Below, one piece after another: positions 15,812-28,231 of a stretch of DNA of 64,000 nucleotides (the first letter of the stretch is position 1; each line of letters opens with the position of its first letter). The position numbers were made by a program, and so were the translations under genes. Source of the DNA: Paramoeba atlantica (taxonomy: Eukaryota; Discosea); NCBI GenBank assembly GCA_977017575.1, contig CDRNVI010000164.1, positions 124,001 through 188,000 of the forward strand, given 5' to 3'. The notes under the pieces are model-generated. The model did not search any database and was not told the DNA's origin. It saw only the letters and a program-made list of their open reading frames with translations.

Positions 15812-17940
15812 TCATTTCCACAATTGAACTGATTTTTGATCTGGTTCCGAAACTAAAACTGAACCAGATGAATGAACAAAAACCCCAAAAAGATTCTTCA
15901 TCTTCCCAAATCCAAAAGAAAAAAGAAAAGTTCCATCTTTCTCAAACACACTCACTCTCCCATTTCCTCTTTCACCAACAACGATTCGACCATTCCCATC
16001 AACATCAACACTTCTTGGTTTATCCAATTGAGAATCTTTTGATCCTCCTTCTCCAAAAGTTCGAATAAAATTTCCTTCAATTCCCATCACTTGAATTCGA
16101 TGATTCAAAGTATCTGAAATAACAAGATTACCATCTCCATCAACAACTACACCACAAGGACGGTTAAATTGACCTTCAGAAGAACCACGAGTTCCAAAAC
16201 ATCGAATAAAACATCCATCATAACTAAACACTTGAATTCGATTATTCCGAGTGTCAACAACAATAATTCGACCTTCTTCATCAACATCAATCCCACATGG
16301 TCCGTTGAATTGACCAGGTTGAGAACCTTCACATCCAAATGATCTTATCAAACTACCTTCTTTGTTCAACACCATCACTTTCGATTTTGGTTGGTAAAGA
16401 CCAACAATCTCATCATTCAACCCAATTGCAACATCAATAAAAGTTCCATCAACTTTGAGAGTTTGAATCAAAGATCCTTCTTTGTTTCTAATTCCTAACT
16501 TCCTTTCATCATGACCAACAATAAAGTTACCATCAATGTTCTCAACAATTCCCCAAGGTTTGTCATCACAACAAAATGAAGAAATAAATTCCATTCGATC
16601 ACCAATCACTCCTTTCTTTTTTCGATTCAAAAGTGAAACATCAAGTTCATCAATAAGATCATTTGCAATTTGAAGAAAAGTTGAAAAGAGATCTTCATCA
16701 AAAAGAGAATCAGTTGTTGGAGTTTGAGATAATCTAAGAATTGTATCACACCTCATTCTCAAATCAACTTTCTCTAAATCTAAATCTTTTTTCATCACTT
16801 TCTTGTTCATTAATTTCTCTTCTAATTCTTGAATCTCTTGTTTTACTTTTCTTGTTTCCTTTTCAACAAACTCCAATCTCTTTTCCAATCCAACTCCAAT
16901 CTTCAAAATCTCATTCCTCTTTCTCAAAACACTCTTTTCTAACGAATAAACATTCTGTCGATGTTCATTGTGAACCCCAAGAACACAATCCATACAAACA
17001 AAAAGAGAACACTCAAAACAAAACCCACTCAAATTCTCAGATGGGTGAGTTAAACAATGTTTCTTTTTTAAACTTTCTAATCCCTCATCATTCTCATGTT
17101 GTTGGTTTCTTCCTTCTTGTTGTTGGTTTTGTTGGTTTTCACGTTTGTGGTTTCGAGAGAAAGGATTGGAGGAATGAGATTGTTCACAAGAATCACAAAT
17201 GAAAACTTCACATTTAGAACAATACATTGAAGTTCGTTCTCCACACTTTCCGAAATTCGCACATTCTTCCGTTTCATCTGTTTACTTTGTTAATGAGGGG
17301 GTATTTTCTTTGTGTTTGTTGTTTGTTGTTGTTTTGTGGTGGGTGGGTGAGGGTGGGGTGAATTGTTTCATTTGAAAACACACAAGAAAAAGAAAAAGAA
17401 GAAAAAACATGGAGTTGGAGGAATACAAAAAGAAGGAATCTTTGAAGATTCAATCACATCAATCGTTTCAGGAATTAAATAATTGGAATCAAATGATTCA
17501 ATTGTCTCACATCTTCCTCCTCCTTCTCCTTCAATCTCTTTTCGACAAACTGGACAACATCTCTTCTTCTTTCCACCATCACTCAAACAACAACTTGAAC
17601 TTGAAGAAGAAGAAGAAGAACCACCATCACCGCCACCACCATCGCCACCACCATCATCACCACTCTCAGAAGTTGAAGTTGAAGTTGAAGTTTGTTGAGA
17701 GGAGAAGAAGAGTTTGTTGAGACAATCAGAGCAAAAAGAGTGGCCACAAAGTAACGATCTCGGTTCTCTTTCCCATCTCATCATTTCAAAACAAATCAAA
17801 CATTCAAATCCTCTCCTTTCTTCACACTCTTTCCTTTCTGTTTCTTCTTCTTCTTCTTTTCCCTTTTCAATTAACTTCTCTTCCTTGTTTCTCTTTTTCT
17901 CTTCTCCTTGTTCAGTTTTCACTCGTTTCCTCTTTCCCAT
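15812..17940 (-). CDS. TRIM-NHL protein, copy 3 (complete)
   Basis: Exon 1 is 17940-17427 and exon 2 is 17277-15812, with a phase-1 intron, giving 659 residues. Same domain order as copy 2: RING, two B-boxes (B-box 2 with CMDCVLGVHNEHRQ), coiled coil, NHL. The spacing between the RING ligand pairs is about 55 residues because the Asp/Gly and Ser runs are shorter. Coiled coil and linker are identical to copy 2 apart from single residues. NHL loop residues: GHDERK, YQPKS, TRN, TLN, ERGN. It is convergent with DHX38 (170 bp between stop codons) and is the first gene of the right arm. Confidence 0.92.
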
Positions 17941-18624
17941 TTTTTCACAACACAATTCCCAATTTGAGCGACAACAAACAAGTAAATTGACAAAAAAAGA
18001 AAAAAAATCTTTCAAATCTGAAAAAGAAAGATCAACAAGAGACCAAAGATTAAAAAGAAAAAAGACAAACAATTCGAAAAGAGATGAGAGAAAAGCCAAT
18101 CACACCAAGTTCCTCGTTTTCAAAGGCAAGGACCAAAGGAAAAGAAACAGATGATGCTGGAGAGAGAGAGAGATTGGAATTAGATAATGGGAGAGAAAGA
18201 AAGAAAGAGAATGTCAGTGAGACACAAAAGATTAAAAAAAATAAAGACAAACAATTTGAACAACAACACAATTTGTGAAGGAGAGAAAGAGAGAAGAGAC
18301 CCAAAACACAAAAACCGAAAACGTAAAAAAAGGAGAAAGAAAAAGGAGAAAGTGAAAGTGCTTAATTTGGGGCGCTTTTTTTCATTTCATTTTCATTTTC
18401 ATTTTTTGGTGGAAATTGGAAGAAAGTGATCGACTTTTCTTTCTTTTCTCTTTTATGTTATTTGATTGAAAAGGTGACTGAGAGAAGAAAAAGGTAGGTT
18501 CTTTTTTCATCCTCTCAACGAAAGAGAATTTATTCTATTAATTTATTTTTATTTGAATGAAAGAAAAGAATGTGAACTTTTTCGACTTGAAAAGAGAGAG
18601 AGAGGGTGAGTCAATGGAAAAGCA
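17941..18624. repeat. 5' region of TRIM copy 3 and 3' flank of gene X copy B
   Basis: Inverted counterpart of 5296-6042, closely similar also to 28232-28945. It must hold the TRIM promoter. No gene seen. Confidence 0.5.
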
Positions 18625-19663
18625 CTATGCAGCAAGAGTCACTGAAGTTGTTGGGACTTTCTGAGAAGAAGACTTATTTTTGGAAAACAAAGTCTTCTTC
18701 ATCTTTTCTTCAAGTTTTTGGTCTTCTTTTGCATCTTCTTTTCCCCACTTTTCAGCATTCCTCATCGCAATAGTTGTTGTAACCCACTCCCATGCCTGAA
18801 ATGAAAATCCATTTCAACATCACCAAAACAAAGAAACAAAGAATCAAAAAACAAAAAACAAAACAAAAACAAAAACAAAACCTCTGGAAGAACTTGAGAA
18901 TGTTCAGCAAGGGTTCCAGTGTGAACACTAATTTGAAGAAGATCTTCTGTAAGATTGGGGAGGAAATTGACTTCTGATATCCTTCAAAACATGAAAAGGT
19001 CGGTCAAACCACAGAAACATTTTTGAAAATCAAAAAACAAAAGACCAAATAAAAAAAAAAGAAAAAGGTAAAACCTCAAATTGTTATTTTACGATATGGG
19101 TTGTCAAGATAACATGAATCACAATCAACCAAAATAGGTTTGTTTGAGAGATCAAGACCAACAAGAATATCTTCAAGACAAAAAAAACCTTGATGATTTT
19201 TACTTTTAAAAGGGAATCGTGATAATAAAAAGAGAAAAGATTCTTTTGGAGAGGAAAAGATTTTTTCCAAAAGGGTTCAAATTCAGAGAGAAAAGAAAAA
19301 GAAAAAGGGGAAAAAAAGGAAACCATAGTCATCCAAATGAAAAATCACTGCATCAGATTGTTCCTTCTCGACCACCAACATGAAAAATTTTTGCAGTCAT
19401 TGTAGCAGAGGTGTATTCTTCATCTCCTGTCCAAAATATTTAGACTCATTTTTTTTGAATATCAGAGAGTCAAAAATCATATTGTTGAGAATATCGATGG
19501 CCAATCACTGCGATTTGGATCTGAAAAGGAAGAAGAATTAAGTTGTGTAAAGATTTTGAAAAAAAGAAAGAAAAAAGAAAAAAAAAAGGAAAAAAAAAAC
19601 CTTCTTATCTCGATATGTTTCTTTCATAACCCTTCCATAAGCATGGCTCATCATGGACCCCAT
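18625..19663 (-). pseudogene. Gene X copy B, unrecognised
   Basis: This copy has the 3' exons of gene X (AWEWVTTTIAMR-type exon ending at TAG 18627-18625, VNFLPNLTEDLL exon, DLSNKPILVDCDSCYLDN segment) and the 5' exon (MGSMMSHAYGRVMKE from 19663). It lacks the Harbinger element. The KIFHVGGRE segment is shortened compared with copies A and C, and the second exon again runs into a stop. It is probably non-functional, or spliced in a way I cannot resolve. Confidence 0.45.
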
Positions 19664-20905
19664 TCTTCTCAAAATACAAAGACAGTTCTTTCGAGAATTG
19701 AACAAAAAAAGAAATCGCAACAAAAAATGAAGAAACAAAGTTTCACAAGTTTGTTGAAATCCGTTTTTGAGAACCAAATTCGAAAAAAAATAGATTCTCT
19801 TCAGTCCAAGTTCGAAAATTAAATTCTCTTTGAAATCTAAAAAATACCAAAATTAAATTCTCAAAAAAAAAATAACAAAAAATAACAAAAGAAAACAAAA
19901 AAAAAAGATAAAAAAATAGAAAAGAGTCAAGAAAGTTAAGAAATGGTTTTTCAAAAAGGGACTGTCAACCTCGAAATTCCTCATTGACTCAATGATTCAA
20001 ACCAAGGAGAAAATGGAGTACAAGCAACAAAAAAATGAAGAGAATGCCAACAATGATTAAAGAGACAAAAAGATCCTTCTATCGCATCCGAAAAGTAATT
20101 CATTCAGCCTTGGAAGTCAAAGTTTTTGGCAGGAAATTGCGTTGTACCTCGATGATGTATTGCATTGCGAAGTGGACTCAAGGAAAGTGGGGGAGAGAGA
20201 AAGAGGGAGAAAGAGTTTCTCAAAAGTGATCAAGATATTCATACATGAAGCAGAGGGGATCTTAACCTTAAAGTCTTTGGAGAGGGGGGTTTAGGGTGGA
20301 GAAGTCTGTTTTTCTGTTTCTTAAAAAAAAGAAGAGCAGTTTGCTTCACACCTCTTCAAAAAAATTAGATTTTGGGTTTTTTTTTATCAAAATGAACAAT
20401 AAAATATCAACCTCTCTTTGTTAAACGTTCAACATTTGTTCCTTTTTCCAAGAACAGTTCACAAGTTTGTTGAGATCCATTTGGAGAACCAAATTCGAAA
20501 AAAAGAAATTCGCTCCAGTCCTGAAGAGAAAAGAAAAAATATTAAAAAATTAAATTCAAAAAAGAAATTAACAAAATAAAGAAGAATGAAGAACCTATAA
20601 AATAAAGAAAGGAATTCCCAGAATCGTGGTCATATCCACAAGTGAACTGATTTTTGATCTGAATGGTGGTGTATAATATTCACAACTTTTCCACAGAATA
20701 AACTATCATTTTTTACAGCTTGATTTGGATCTGGAAGAAGAGATAAGTTGTGAAATTTTGGAAAGAGAAAGGAACAAACTTTCACCTTTCATTCATGTTC
20801 CCTTTTCTCATTGTCCAATACCAAAAAGAAGAAAAGAAACCAAAAAGAAAATGGTGAATTGGAGTTGGCGGATCAACCTAACTTTGCAAAAGATTGACAA
20901 GAAAT
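19664..20905. repeat. Mosaic spacer, nearly identical to 29963-31206
   Basis: This is the upstream sequence of gene X plus modules leading to the tRNA. It matches 29963-31206 almost base for base at an offset of about 10.3 kb, including an identical 64-codon frame (20035-20229 versus 30337-30531) containing KRSFYRIRKVIHSALEV. Whether that frame is an exon is unclear; homologous stretches in other copies are shifted or broken. Confidence 0.6.
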
Positions 20906-20976
20906 GCGCCGGTGGTTCAGTGGTAGAATTCTCGCCTGCCACGCGGGAGGCCCGGGTTCGATTCCCGGCCGGCGCA
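20906..20976 (+). tRNA. tRNA-Gly (GCC)
   Basis: 71 bases, identical body to the other GCC copies, directly followed by a T-run (20979 onward). The 5' flank GCGGATCAACCTAACTTTGC is shared with the other right-arm copies. It is antisense to the TRIM genes on both sides. Confidence 0.97.
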
Positions 20977-21345
20977 ACTTTTTTTTTCTTCTTCTCAACT
21001 CAACCTTTTTTTTTGTTTTAATTTCATGGTGAAGAAGGGTCCCAATCTAAAAACCAACCTCTCTTTTGGAGATCACCTTTTTGTTCCTGTTCAAATTCCC
21101 TCAGTTGTTGATCTCCATTTTGGAGAACCAAATCGCATGATTCTTGAAAATCAAAAATCAGAGAGAGAGATCAGAAAAAAGAAAGAGAAAGAAAACCACA
21201 CAACCTAAAATTTCCCAGGACTCTCTCCAAAACTTCAAAGGGGCCGGGGTGTTTGCACGAAAAGTTGTTCCAAACAAATTCAACCAAAAAAATAAAAATT
21301 CACCATTTGGATTTCTCATTGAGTTAGAACTTAAGAAGAATCTCA
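20977..21345. repeat. Spacer 3' of TRIM copy 4 (beta type)
   Basis: Nearly identical to 31278-31647. It contains the GGGGCCGGGGTGTTTGCACG segment also seen near 46310. No gene seen. Confidence 0.6.
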
Positions 21346-23549
21346 TCATTTCCACAATTGAACTGATTTTTGATCTGGTTCTGAAACTAAAACTGAACCA
21401 GATGAATGAATTCCAATCCCAAAAGGATTCTTCATCTTCCCAAATCCAAAAGAAAAAAGAAAAGTTCCATCTTTCTCAAACACACTCACTCTCCCATTTC
21501 CCCAATCACCAACAATAATTCGACCATTCCCATCAACATCAACACCTCTTGGAGTCTTCAATTGAGAATCTTTTGATCCTCTTTCTCCAAAAGTTCAAAT
21601 AAAGTTTCCTTCAATTCCCATCACTTGAATTCGATGATTCCAAGTATCTGAAATAACAAGATTACCATCTCCATCAACAACTACACCACAAGGACGGTTA
21701 AATTGACCTTCAGAAGAACCACGAATCCCAAAACATTGAATAAAACATCCATCATAACTAAACACTTGAATTCGATGATTCTCAGTGTCAACAACAATAA
21801 TTCTACCTTCTTCATCAACATCAATCCCACGTGGTTTGTTGAATTGACCAGGTTGAGAACCTTCACATCCAAATGATCTTATCAAACTACCTTCTTTGTT
21901 CAACACCATCACTTTTGATTGTAGTTGGTAAAGACCAACAATCTCATCATTCAACCCAATTGCAACATCAATAAAAGTTCCATCAACTTTGAGAGTTTGA
22001 ATCAAAGATCCTTCTTTGTTTCTAATTCCTAACTTCCTTTCTTCACAACAAACAATAAAGTTACCATCAATGTTCTCAACAATTCCCCAAGGTTTTTCAT
22101 CACAACAAAATGAAGAAATAAATTCCATTCGATCACCAATCACTCCTTTCTTTTTTCGATTCAAAAGTGAAACATCAAGTTCATCAATAAGATCATTTGC
22201 AATTTGAAGAAATGTTGAAAAGAGATCTTCATCAAAAAGAGAATCAGTTGTTGGAGTTTGAGACAATCTAAGAATTGTATCACACCTCATTCTCAAATCA
22301 ACTTTCTCTAAATCTAAATCTTTCTTCATCACTTTCTTGTTCATTAATTTCTCTTCTAATTCTTGAATCTCTTGTTCTACTTTTCTTGTTTCCTTTTCAA
22401 CAAACTCCAATCTCTTTTCCAATCCAACTCCAATCTTCAAAATCTCATTCCTCTTTCTCAAAACACTCTTTTCTAACGAATAAACATTTTGTTGATGTTC
22501 ACCATGAATTTCAAGAACACAATTCATACAAACAAAAAGAGAACACTCAAAACAAAACCCACTCAAATTCTCAGATGGGTGAGTTAAACAATGTTTCTTC
22601 TTCAAACTTTCTAATCCCCCATCATTCTCATGTTGTTGGTTTCTTCTTCCTTCTTGTTGTTGGTTTTGTTGGTTTTCACGTTTGTGGTTTCGAGAGAAAG
22701 GATTGGAGGAATGAGATTGTTCACAAGAATCACAAATGAAAACTTTGCAGTCAGAACAATACATTGAAGTTTGTTCTCCACACTTTCCGAAATTCGCACA
22801 TTTTTTTGTTTCATCTGTTTACTTTGTTAATGAGGGGGTATTTTCTTTGTGTTTGTTGTTTGTGGAACAATTGTTTTGTGGTGGGGTGAGTGTGAGGTGA
22901 ATTGTTTCATTTGAAAACACAAAGAAAAAGAAAGGAAAGAAAAACATGGAGTTGGAGGAAGACAGAAAGAAGGAATCTTTGAAGATTCAATCACATCAAT
23001 TGTTTCAGGAATTAAATAATTGGAATCAAATGATTCAATTGTCTCACATCTTCCTCCTCCTTCTCCTTCAATCTCTTTTCGACAAACTGGACAACATCTC
23101 TTCTTCTTCCCACCATCACTCAAACAACAACTTGAACTAGAAGAAGAAGAAGAAGAAGAAGAACCATCGACTTGAAGAGGAGAAAGAAAAAGATTGGGAC
23201 CACCATCACCGCTGCCACCACCACCACCACCACCACCATCACCACTCTCAGAAGTTGAAGTTGAAGTTGAAATTTGTTGAGAGGAGAAGAAGAGTTTGTT
23301 GAGACAATCAGAACAAAAAGAGTGGCCACAAGGTAATGATCTCGGTTCTCTTTCCCATCTCATCATTTCAAAACAAATCAAACATTCAAACCCTCTCCTT
23401 TCTTCACACTCTTTCCTTTCTGTTTCTTCTTCTTCTTCTTTTCCTTTTTCAATTAACTTCTCTTCCTTGGTCTTTTCTCCCTCCTTCTCTCCCTTCTTTC
23501 TCTTTTTCTCTTCTCCTTGTTCAGTTTTCACTTGTTTCCTCTTTCCCAT
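21346..23549 (-). pseudogene. TRIM-NHL copy 4, interrupted by a premature stop
   Basis: Same two-exon layout (start 23549, intron about 22975-22815). RING, B-boxes, coiled coil and the first NHL blades are intact. A TGA at 21597-21595 replaces the CGA (Arg) codon found in the other copies inside the conserved GNFIRTFGE strand. The frame then continues unchanged to the normal stop at 21346. A single nonsense change of the CG-to-TG type would therefore remove the last two blades. The protein would end after GNFI, which may or may not fold. Loop residues: CCEERK, YQLQS, TEN, TWN, DWGN. Its closest relative is copy 6, in the duplicated unit, which lacks this stop. Confidence 0.85.
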
Positions 23550-25223
23550 TTTTCCACAAGAGTATCCCCAATTTTGGTAACAACAAAAAACAATTCAAAA
23601 CAACAGAAAGAAGAGGAGAAGGTCACCACAAACAACAAACAACAAACAACAAACAACAAACAACAAACAAACAAAAAAGCTAAATTTGGGTCTCTTTTTT
23701 TTCATCTTTCATTTATTTTGGGTTGAAAGAGAGAACATTCATATTCTCTGAATGTTGGTGTGTTGAGTCCTGGAAATGGATCCATTTGAAAAAGAAGAGA
23801 ACTTTCAATTTGAATCTTCAATTATTTGAATGTTGAAAAAGTGAATGGTTTTTACAATCTCAATGTTTTTGTTTTTAAGATTTGATATTTCCATCACCAA
23901 AGGGAAAAACATTTGAGGGGAGATGGGTTTTTTAAGAAGAGAAAGGAGAGTTATCAAGCAGCTGTACAAAGACTCCTCGTCAACCAGATTTGTAAGAGAG
24001 AGGTTTTGAGAGATCACCAAAGTCAAGACAAGAAGAGAAGGAAATCCTTGTGGATGTGTGGTGGCTGGTGAGAGGTGGGAGACATTATTATTGAACCAGG
24101 TCTCCTCCAACAAGGACAACAAGGATTAAAAAGACAAAAAGATCCTCAATCGCATCCGAAAAGCAATTCGTTCAGTCTTGGGAGCTGAAGTTTTTGACAA
24201 GAACCATCCAATCAACATAGTGCAAGAAATTGAGTTGCAGAATTCTGGAGGGAAAGAAGAGTTTTTGATCTTTCAGAGAGGTCGGAGGAGAGAGACTCAG
24301 TATGCAAAAGTGGTGGAGAGAGAGGAAGAGGGAGAAAGTGTTTCTCAAAAGTGATCAAGATATTCATACATGAAGCGGAGGGGATCTTAACCTTAAAGTC
24401 TTTGGGGAGAGGATGGAAGAGGTGTCAGTTTTTCTTGTTTCTTAAAAAAGAAAAGGAGTTTGCTTCACACTTCTTGAAAAAGATTTTAGATTTTGGTTTT
24501 TTTTTATCAAAATGATGAACAATAAAATATCAACCTCTCTTTGTTAAACATTCAACATTTGTTCCTTTTTCCAAGAAAAGTTCACAAGTTTGTTGAGATC
24601 CATTTAGAGAACCAAATTCGAAAAAAAGAGCAGTCCTGAAGAGAAAAGAAAAAAGATTCAAAAAGAAAAATCAGTATATTATTTGTTGAAATAAAGAAAA
24701 GAAAAGAAACCTGATTGGTCTCAAATAAGAAGGAGTCTCATTTCCCCCCCCCCCCAATTTCGAGAAATGAAATTATCTTTGAATTCCTTCTTCAAAAAAT
24801 TAAATTAAATTCAAAAAAAGAAATTAAGAAAATCAAGAAAAAAGAATGAAGAACCAATAAAATTAAGAAAGGAATTCTCAGAATCCAAATCTTCTCATAC
24901 AGGTTGTGAAATCTAAAAAACATCAAAGATCAAAATAACAAAAGAAAAGAAATCATTAAAAGAATAAAGAACAAACAAAAAAGATTTTAAAAAAATAGAA
25001 AAGAAGGAAAGAAAGTTCAAGACAACCTTGATATTTTTAAAACTCAAAGATTCCTTCTCAATAATTTTGCAAAACATCTGCGAGGTGTCGCTCAGCCAGA
25101 GAGAAGAAATATGAGAAAAGATTTCTTTGAACTAAAAAATTTAAAACCAAAAAGAAAATGAAGTGTTGTTGTTGAATTGGATTTGGCGGATCAACCTAAC
25201 TTTGCAAAAGATTGACAAGAAAT
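23550..25223. repeat. Spacer block Y upstream of TRIM copy 4
   Basis: This block differs from the gene X type of upstream block. It recurs after TRIM copy 6 (split by the retrotransposon, 33859-33986 plus 38984 onward) and upstream of TRIM copy 7 (44415-45983). It begins with an (AAACAAC)n run (about 23629-23676). It contains short frames (GDGFFKKRKESYQAAVQRLL near 23920 and RIRKAIRSVLGAEVFDKNHP near 24140) that could be exon relics but are broken between copies. No gene called. Confidence 0.55.
23629..23676 (+). repeat. (AAACAAC)n microsatellite; empty site for the retrotransposon
   Basis: About six imperfect copies of CAAACAA. In the duplicate at 33940-33986 the same tract holds the left junction of the 5.0 kb element. 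Confidence 0.8.
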
Positions 25224-25294
25224 GCGCCGGTGGTTCAGTGGTAGAATTCTCGCCTGCCACGCGGGAGGCCCGGGTTCGATTCCCGGCCGGCGCA
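25224..25294 (+). tRNA. tRNA-Gly (GCC)
   Basis: 71 bases, same sequence and T-run as the other GCC copies. The upstream flank is the variant with GTTGTTGTTGAATTGGATTTGG, shared with 41160-41210 and, inverted, with 930-960. Confidence 0.97.
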
Positions 25295-26093
25295 ACTTTT
25301 TTTTTTCTTCTTCCCAATTCAACCTTTTTTTTGTGTTTTAATTTTATGGTGAAGAAAGGTCCCAATCTAAAAACCAACCTCTCTTTTGGAGGGCACCTTT
25401 TTGTTCCTTGTTCAAATTCCCTCAGTTGTTGACCTTCATTTTGGATATTTTAGGTTCAACAAAAAGCTCATTTTTTCAAAAAACAGAGATTACCTTTTCT
25501 TTGATCTTTTTCTTTTCGCATCACCAATTCTTTTTGTTCCCAAGAAAAAGGAGTTTACACTTCACACTTCAAAAAAGAAATGAGAAAAAAAAAGTTTTTC
25601 AAAAAGAGAGAATAAAATGAACAACCTCTCTTTGTTTTTGAGAACCAAATTCGAAAAAAAGAGAAAAGAAAAAGGAAAAATATTCAAAAAAAATTGGTAT
25701 CATTTGATGAAATAAAGAAAAGAAGAGAAACCTGATTGCTCTAAAAAGAGAAGTATTTCCAACCAAGTTCAAGAAATTAAATTATCTTTGAAATCTAAAA
25801 AACTTCAAAATTAAATTCAAAATAAAGAACATCAACAGAAAAAAAAATAACAAAAGAAAAGAAAAATAAACAAATAGAAAATTAAAAAAAATAGAAAAAA
25901 GGAAAGAAAGTTTTCAAGACAACCTTGATATTTTCACTTGGAAAACTTTCTCAATAATTCTCCAAAACATCTCCGAGGTGTCACACACCCGAAATGTGAG
26001 AGTTGGAGAGAAAAATTCAACCAAAAAAAGAAAAAAGGTTTGGTTTGGTTAGTGACGAATTTTCTTCGACAGTTTGAAACTCAGGAAGAATGA
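25295..26093. repeat. Spacer 3' of TRIM copy 5 (alpha type)
   Basis: Closely similar to 41299-42190 and 47100-47961. It is AT-rich with repeated 'GAGAACCAAATTCGAAAAAAAGAG' modules. No gene seen. Confidence 0.6.
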
Positions 26094-28231
26094 TCATTTC
26101 CACAATTGAACTGATTTTTGATCTGGTTCTGAAACCAAAACTGAACCAGATGAATGTACACCAACCCCAAAAGGATTCTTCATCTTCCCAAATCCAAAAG
26201 AAAAAAGAAAAGTTCCATCTTTCTCAAACACACTCACTCTCCCATTTCCCCAATCACCAACAATAATTCGACCATTCCCATCAACATCAACACCTGTTGG
26301 ATTCTCCAATTGAGAATCTTTTGATCCTCTTTCTCCAAAAGTTCGAATAAAATTTCCTTCAATTCCCATCACTTGAATTCGATGATTCCAATTATCTGAA
26401 ATAACAAGATTACCATCTCCATCAACTACTACACCACAAGGACGGTTAAATTGATCTTCAGAAGAACCCTCAGTCCCAAAACATCGAATAAAACATCCAT
26501 CATAACTAAACACTTGAATTCGATGATTCAGAGTGTCAACAACAATAATTCGACCTTCTTCATCAACATCAATCCCACGTGGTTTGTTGAATTGACCAGG
26601 TTGAGAACCTTTACATCCAAATGATCTTATCAAACTACCTTCTTTGTTCAACACCATCACTTTCGATTCTACTTGGTAAAGACCAACAATCTCATCATTC
26701 AACCCAATTGCAACATCAATAAAAGTTCCATCAACTTTGAGAGTTTGAATCAAAGATCCTTCTTTGTTTCTAATTCCTAACTTCCTTTCATTATGACCAA
26801 CAATAAAGTTACCATCAATGTTCTCAACAATTCCCCAAGGTTTTTCATCACAACAAAATGAAGAAATAAATTCCATTCGATTACCAATCACTCCTTTCTT
26901 TTTTCGATTCAAAAGTGAAACATCAAGTTCATCAATAAGATCATTCGCAATTTGAAGAAAAGTTGAAAAGAGATCTTCATCGAAAAGAGAATCAGTTGTT
27001 GGAGTTTGAGATAATCTAAGAATTGTATCACACCTCATTCTCAAATCAACTTTCTCTAAATCTAAATCTTTCTTCATCACTTTCTTGTTCATTAATTTCT
27101 CTTCTAATTCTTGAATCTCTTGTTTTACTTTTCTTGTTTCCTTTTCAACAAACTCCAATCTCTTTTCCAATCCAACTCCAATCTTCAAAATCTCATTTCT
27201 CTTTCTCAAAACACTCTTTTCTAACGAATAAACATTCTGTTGATGTTCATTGTGAACCCCAAGAACACAATCCATACAAACAAAAAGAGAACACTCAAAA
27301 CAAAACCCACTCAAATTCTCAGATGGGTGAGTTAAACAGTGTTTCTTTTTCAAACTTTCTAATCCCTCATCATTCCCAAGTTGTTGGTTTTGTTGGTTTT
27401 CACGTTTGTGGTTTCGAGAGAAAGGATTGGAGGAATGAGATTGTTCACAAGAATCACAAATGAAAACTTCACATTTAGAACAATACATTGAAGTTCGTTC
27501 TCCACACTTTCTGAAATTCGCACATTCTTTCGTTTCATCTGTTTACTTTGTTAATGAGGGGGTATTTTCTTTGTGTTTGTTGTTTGTTGTTGTTTTGTGG
27601 TGAGGTGAATTGTTTCATTTGAAAACACAAAAGAAAAAGAAAGGAAAGAAAAACATGGAGTTGGAGGAATACAAAAAGAAGGAATCTTTGAAGATTCAAT
27701 CACATCAATCGTTTCAGGAATTAAATAATTGGAATCAAATGATCCAATTGTTTCACATCTTCCTCCTCCTTCTCCTTCAATCTCTTTTCGACAAACTGGA
27801 CAACATCTCTTCTTCTTTCCACCATCACTCAAACAACAACTTGAACTTGAAGAAGAAGAAGAAGAACCACCAACTTGAAGAGGAGAAAGAAAAAGATTGG
27901 GACCACCATCACCATCACCATCACCACTCTCAGAAGTTGAAGTTGAAGTTTGTTGAGAGGAGAAGAAGAGTTTGTTGAGACAATCAGAGCAAAAAGAGTG
28001 GCCACAAGGTAATGATCTCGGTTCTCTTTCCCATCTCATCATTTCAAAACAAATCAAACATTCAAATCCTCTCCTTTCTTCACACTCTTTCCTTTCTGTT
28101 TCTTCTTTTTCTTTTCCCTTTTCAACTAACTTCTCTTCCTTCTTTCTCTTGGTCTTTTCTCCCTTGTTCTCTCCCTTCTTTCTCTTTTTCTCTTCTCCTT
28201 GTTCAGTTTTCACTCGTTTCCTCTTTCCCAT
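26094..28231 (-). CDS. TRIM-NHL protein, copy 5 (complete)
   Basis: Start ATG 28231 (MGKRKRVKTEQ), stop 26094, one phase-1 intron at the family position (donor GTATTC near 27680, acceptor near 27537). RING with the ligand pairs about 59 residues apart, two B-boxes, the invariant coiled coil, and NHL domain. Compared with copies 3 and 4 a Gln/Asn-rich stretch between the B-boxes is shorter (QQNQQLGNDEGL). Loop residues: GHNERK, YQVES, TLN, NWN, DWGN, and TEGSSEDQF in one strand. All frames are open. Confidence 0.92.

Noticed and set aside
16741-17202. Open frame of 153 codons antisense to the TRIM coiled coil, present opposite every copy
   Set aside because: It is a shadow of the conserved coiled-coil coding sequence; the frame follows from its Lys/Glu/Leu codons and has no domain or intron evidence.
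17368-18099. Hydrophobic N-terminal extension upstream of the TRIM ATG (FLSSLFELFVFFLF...) as a signal or membrane segment
   Set aside because: The T-rich 5' region gives this by composition. It is not kept between copies 3, 5, 7 and 8, and a basic MGKRKR start follows.
20906-20976. tRNA-Gly copies as heads of tRNA-derived SINEs
   Set aside because: Each copy is a full 71-base cloverleaf directly followed by a T-run terminator. The shared flanks belong to larger duplicated blocks, and no poly-A tail or target duplication bounds a SINE-sized unit.
23629-23676. Regular short repeats that might be mistaken for a CRISPR-like array
   Set aside because: Simple (AAACAAC)n microsatellite without spacers, in a eukaryotic genome.
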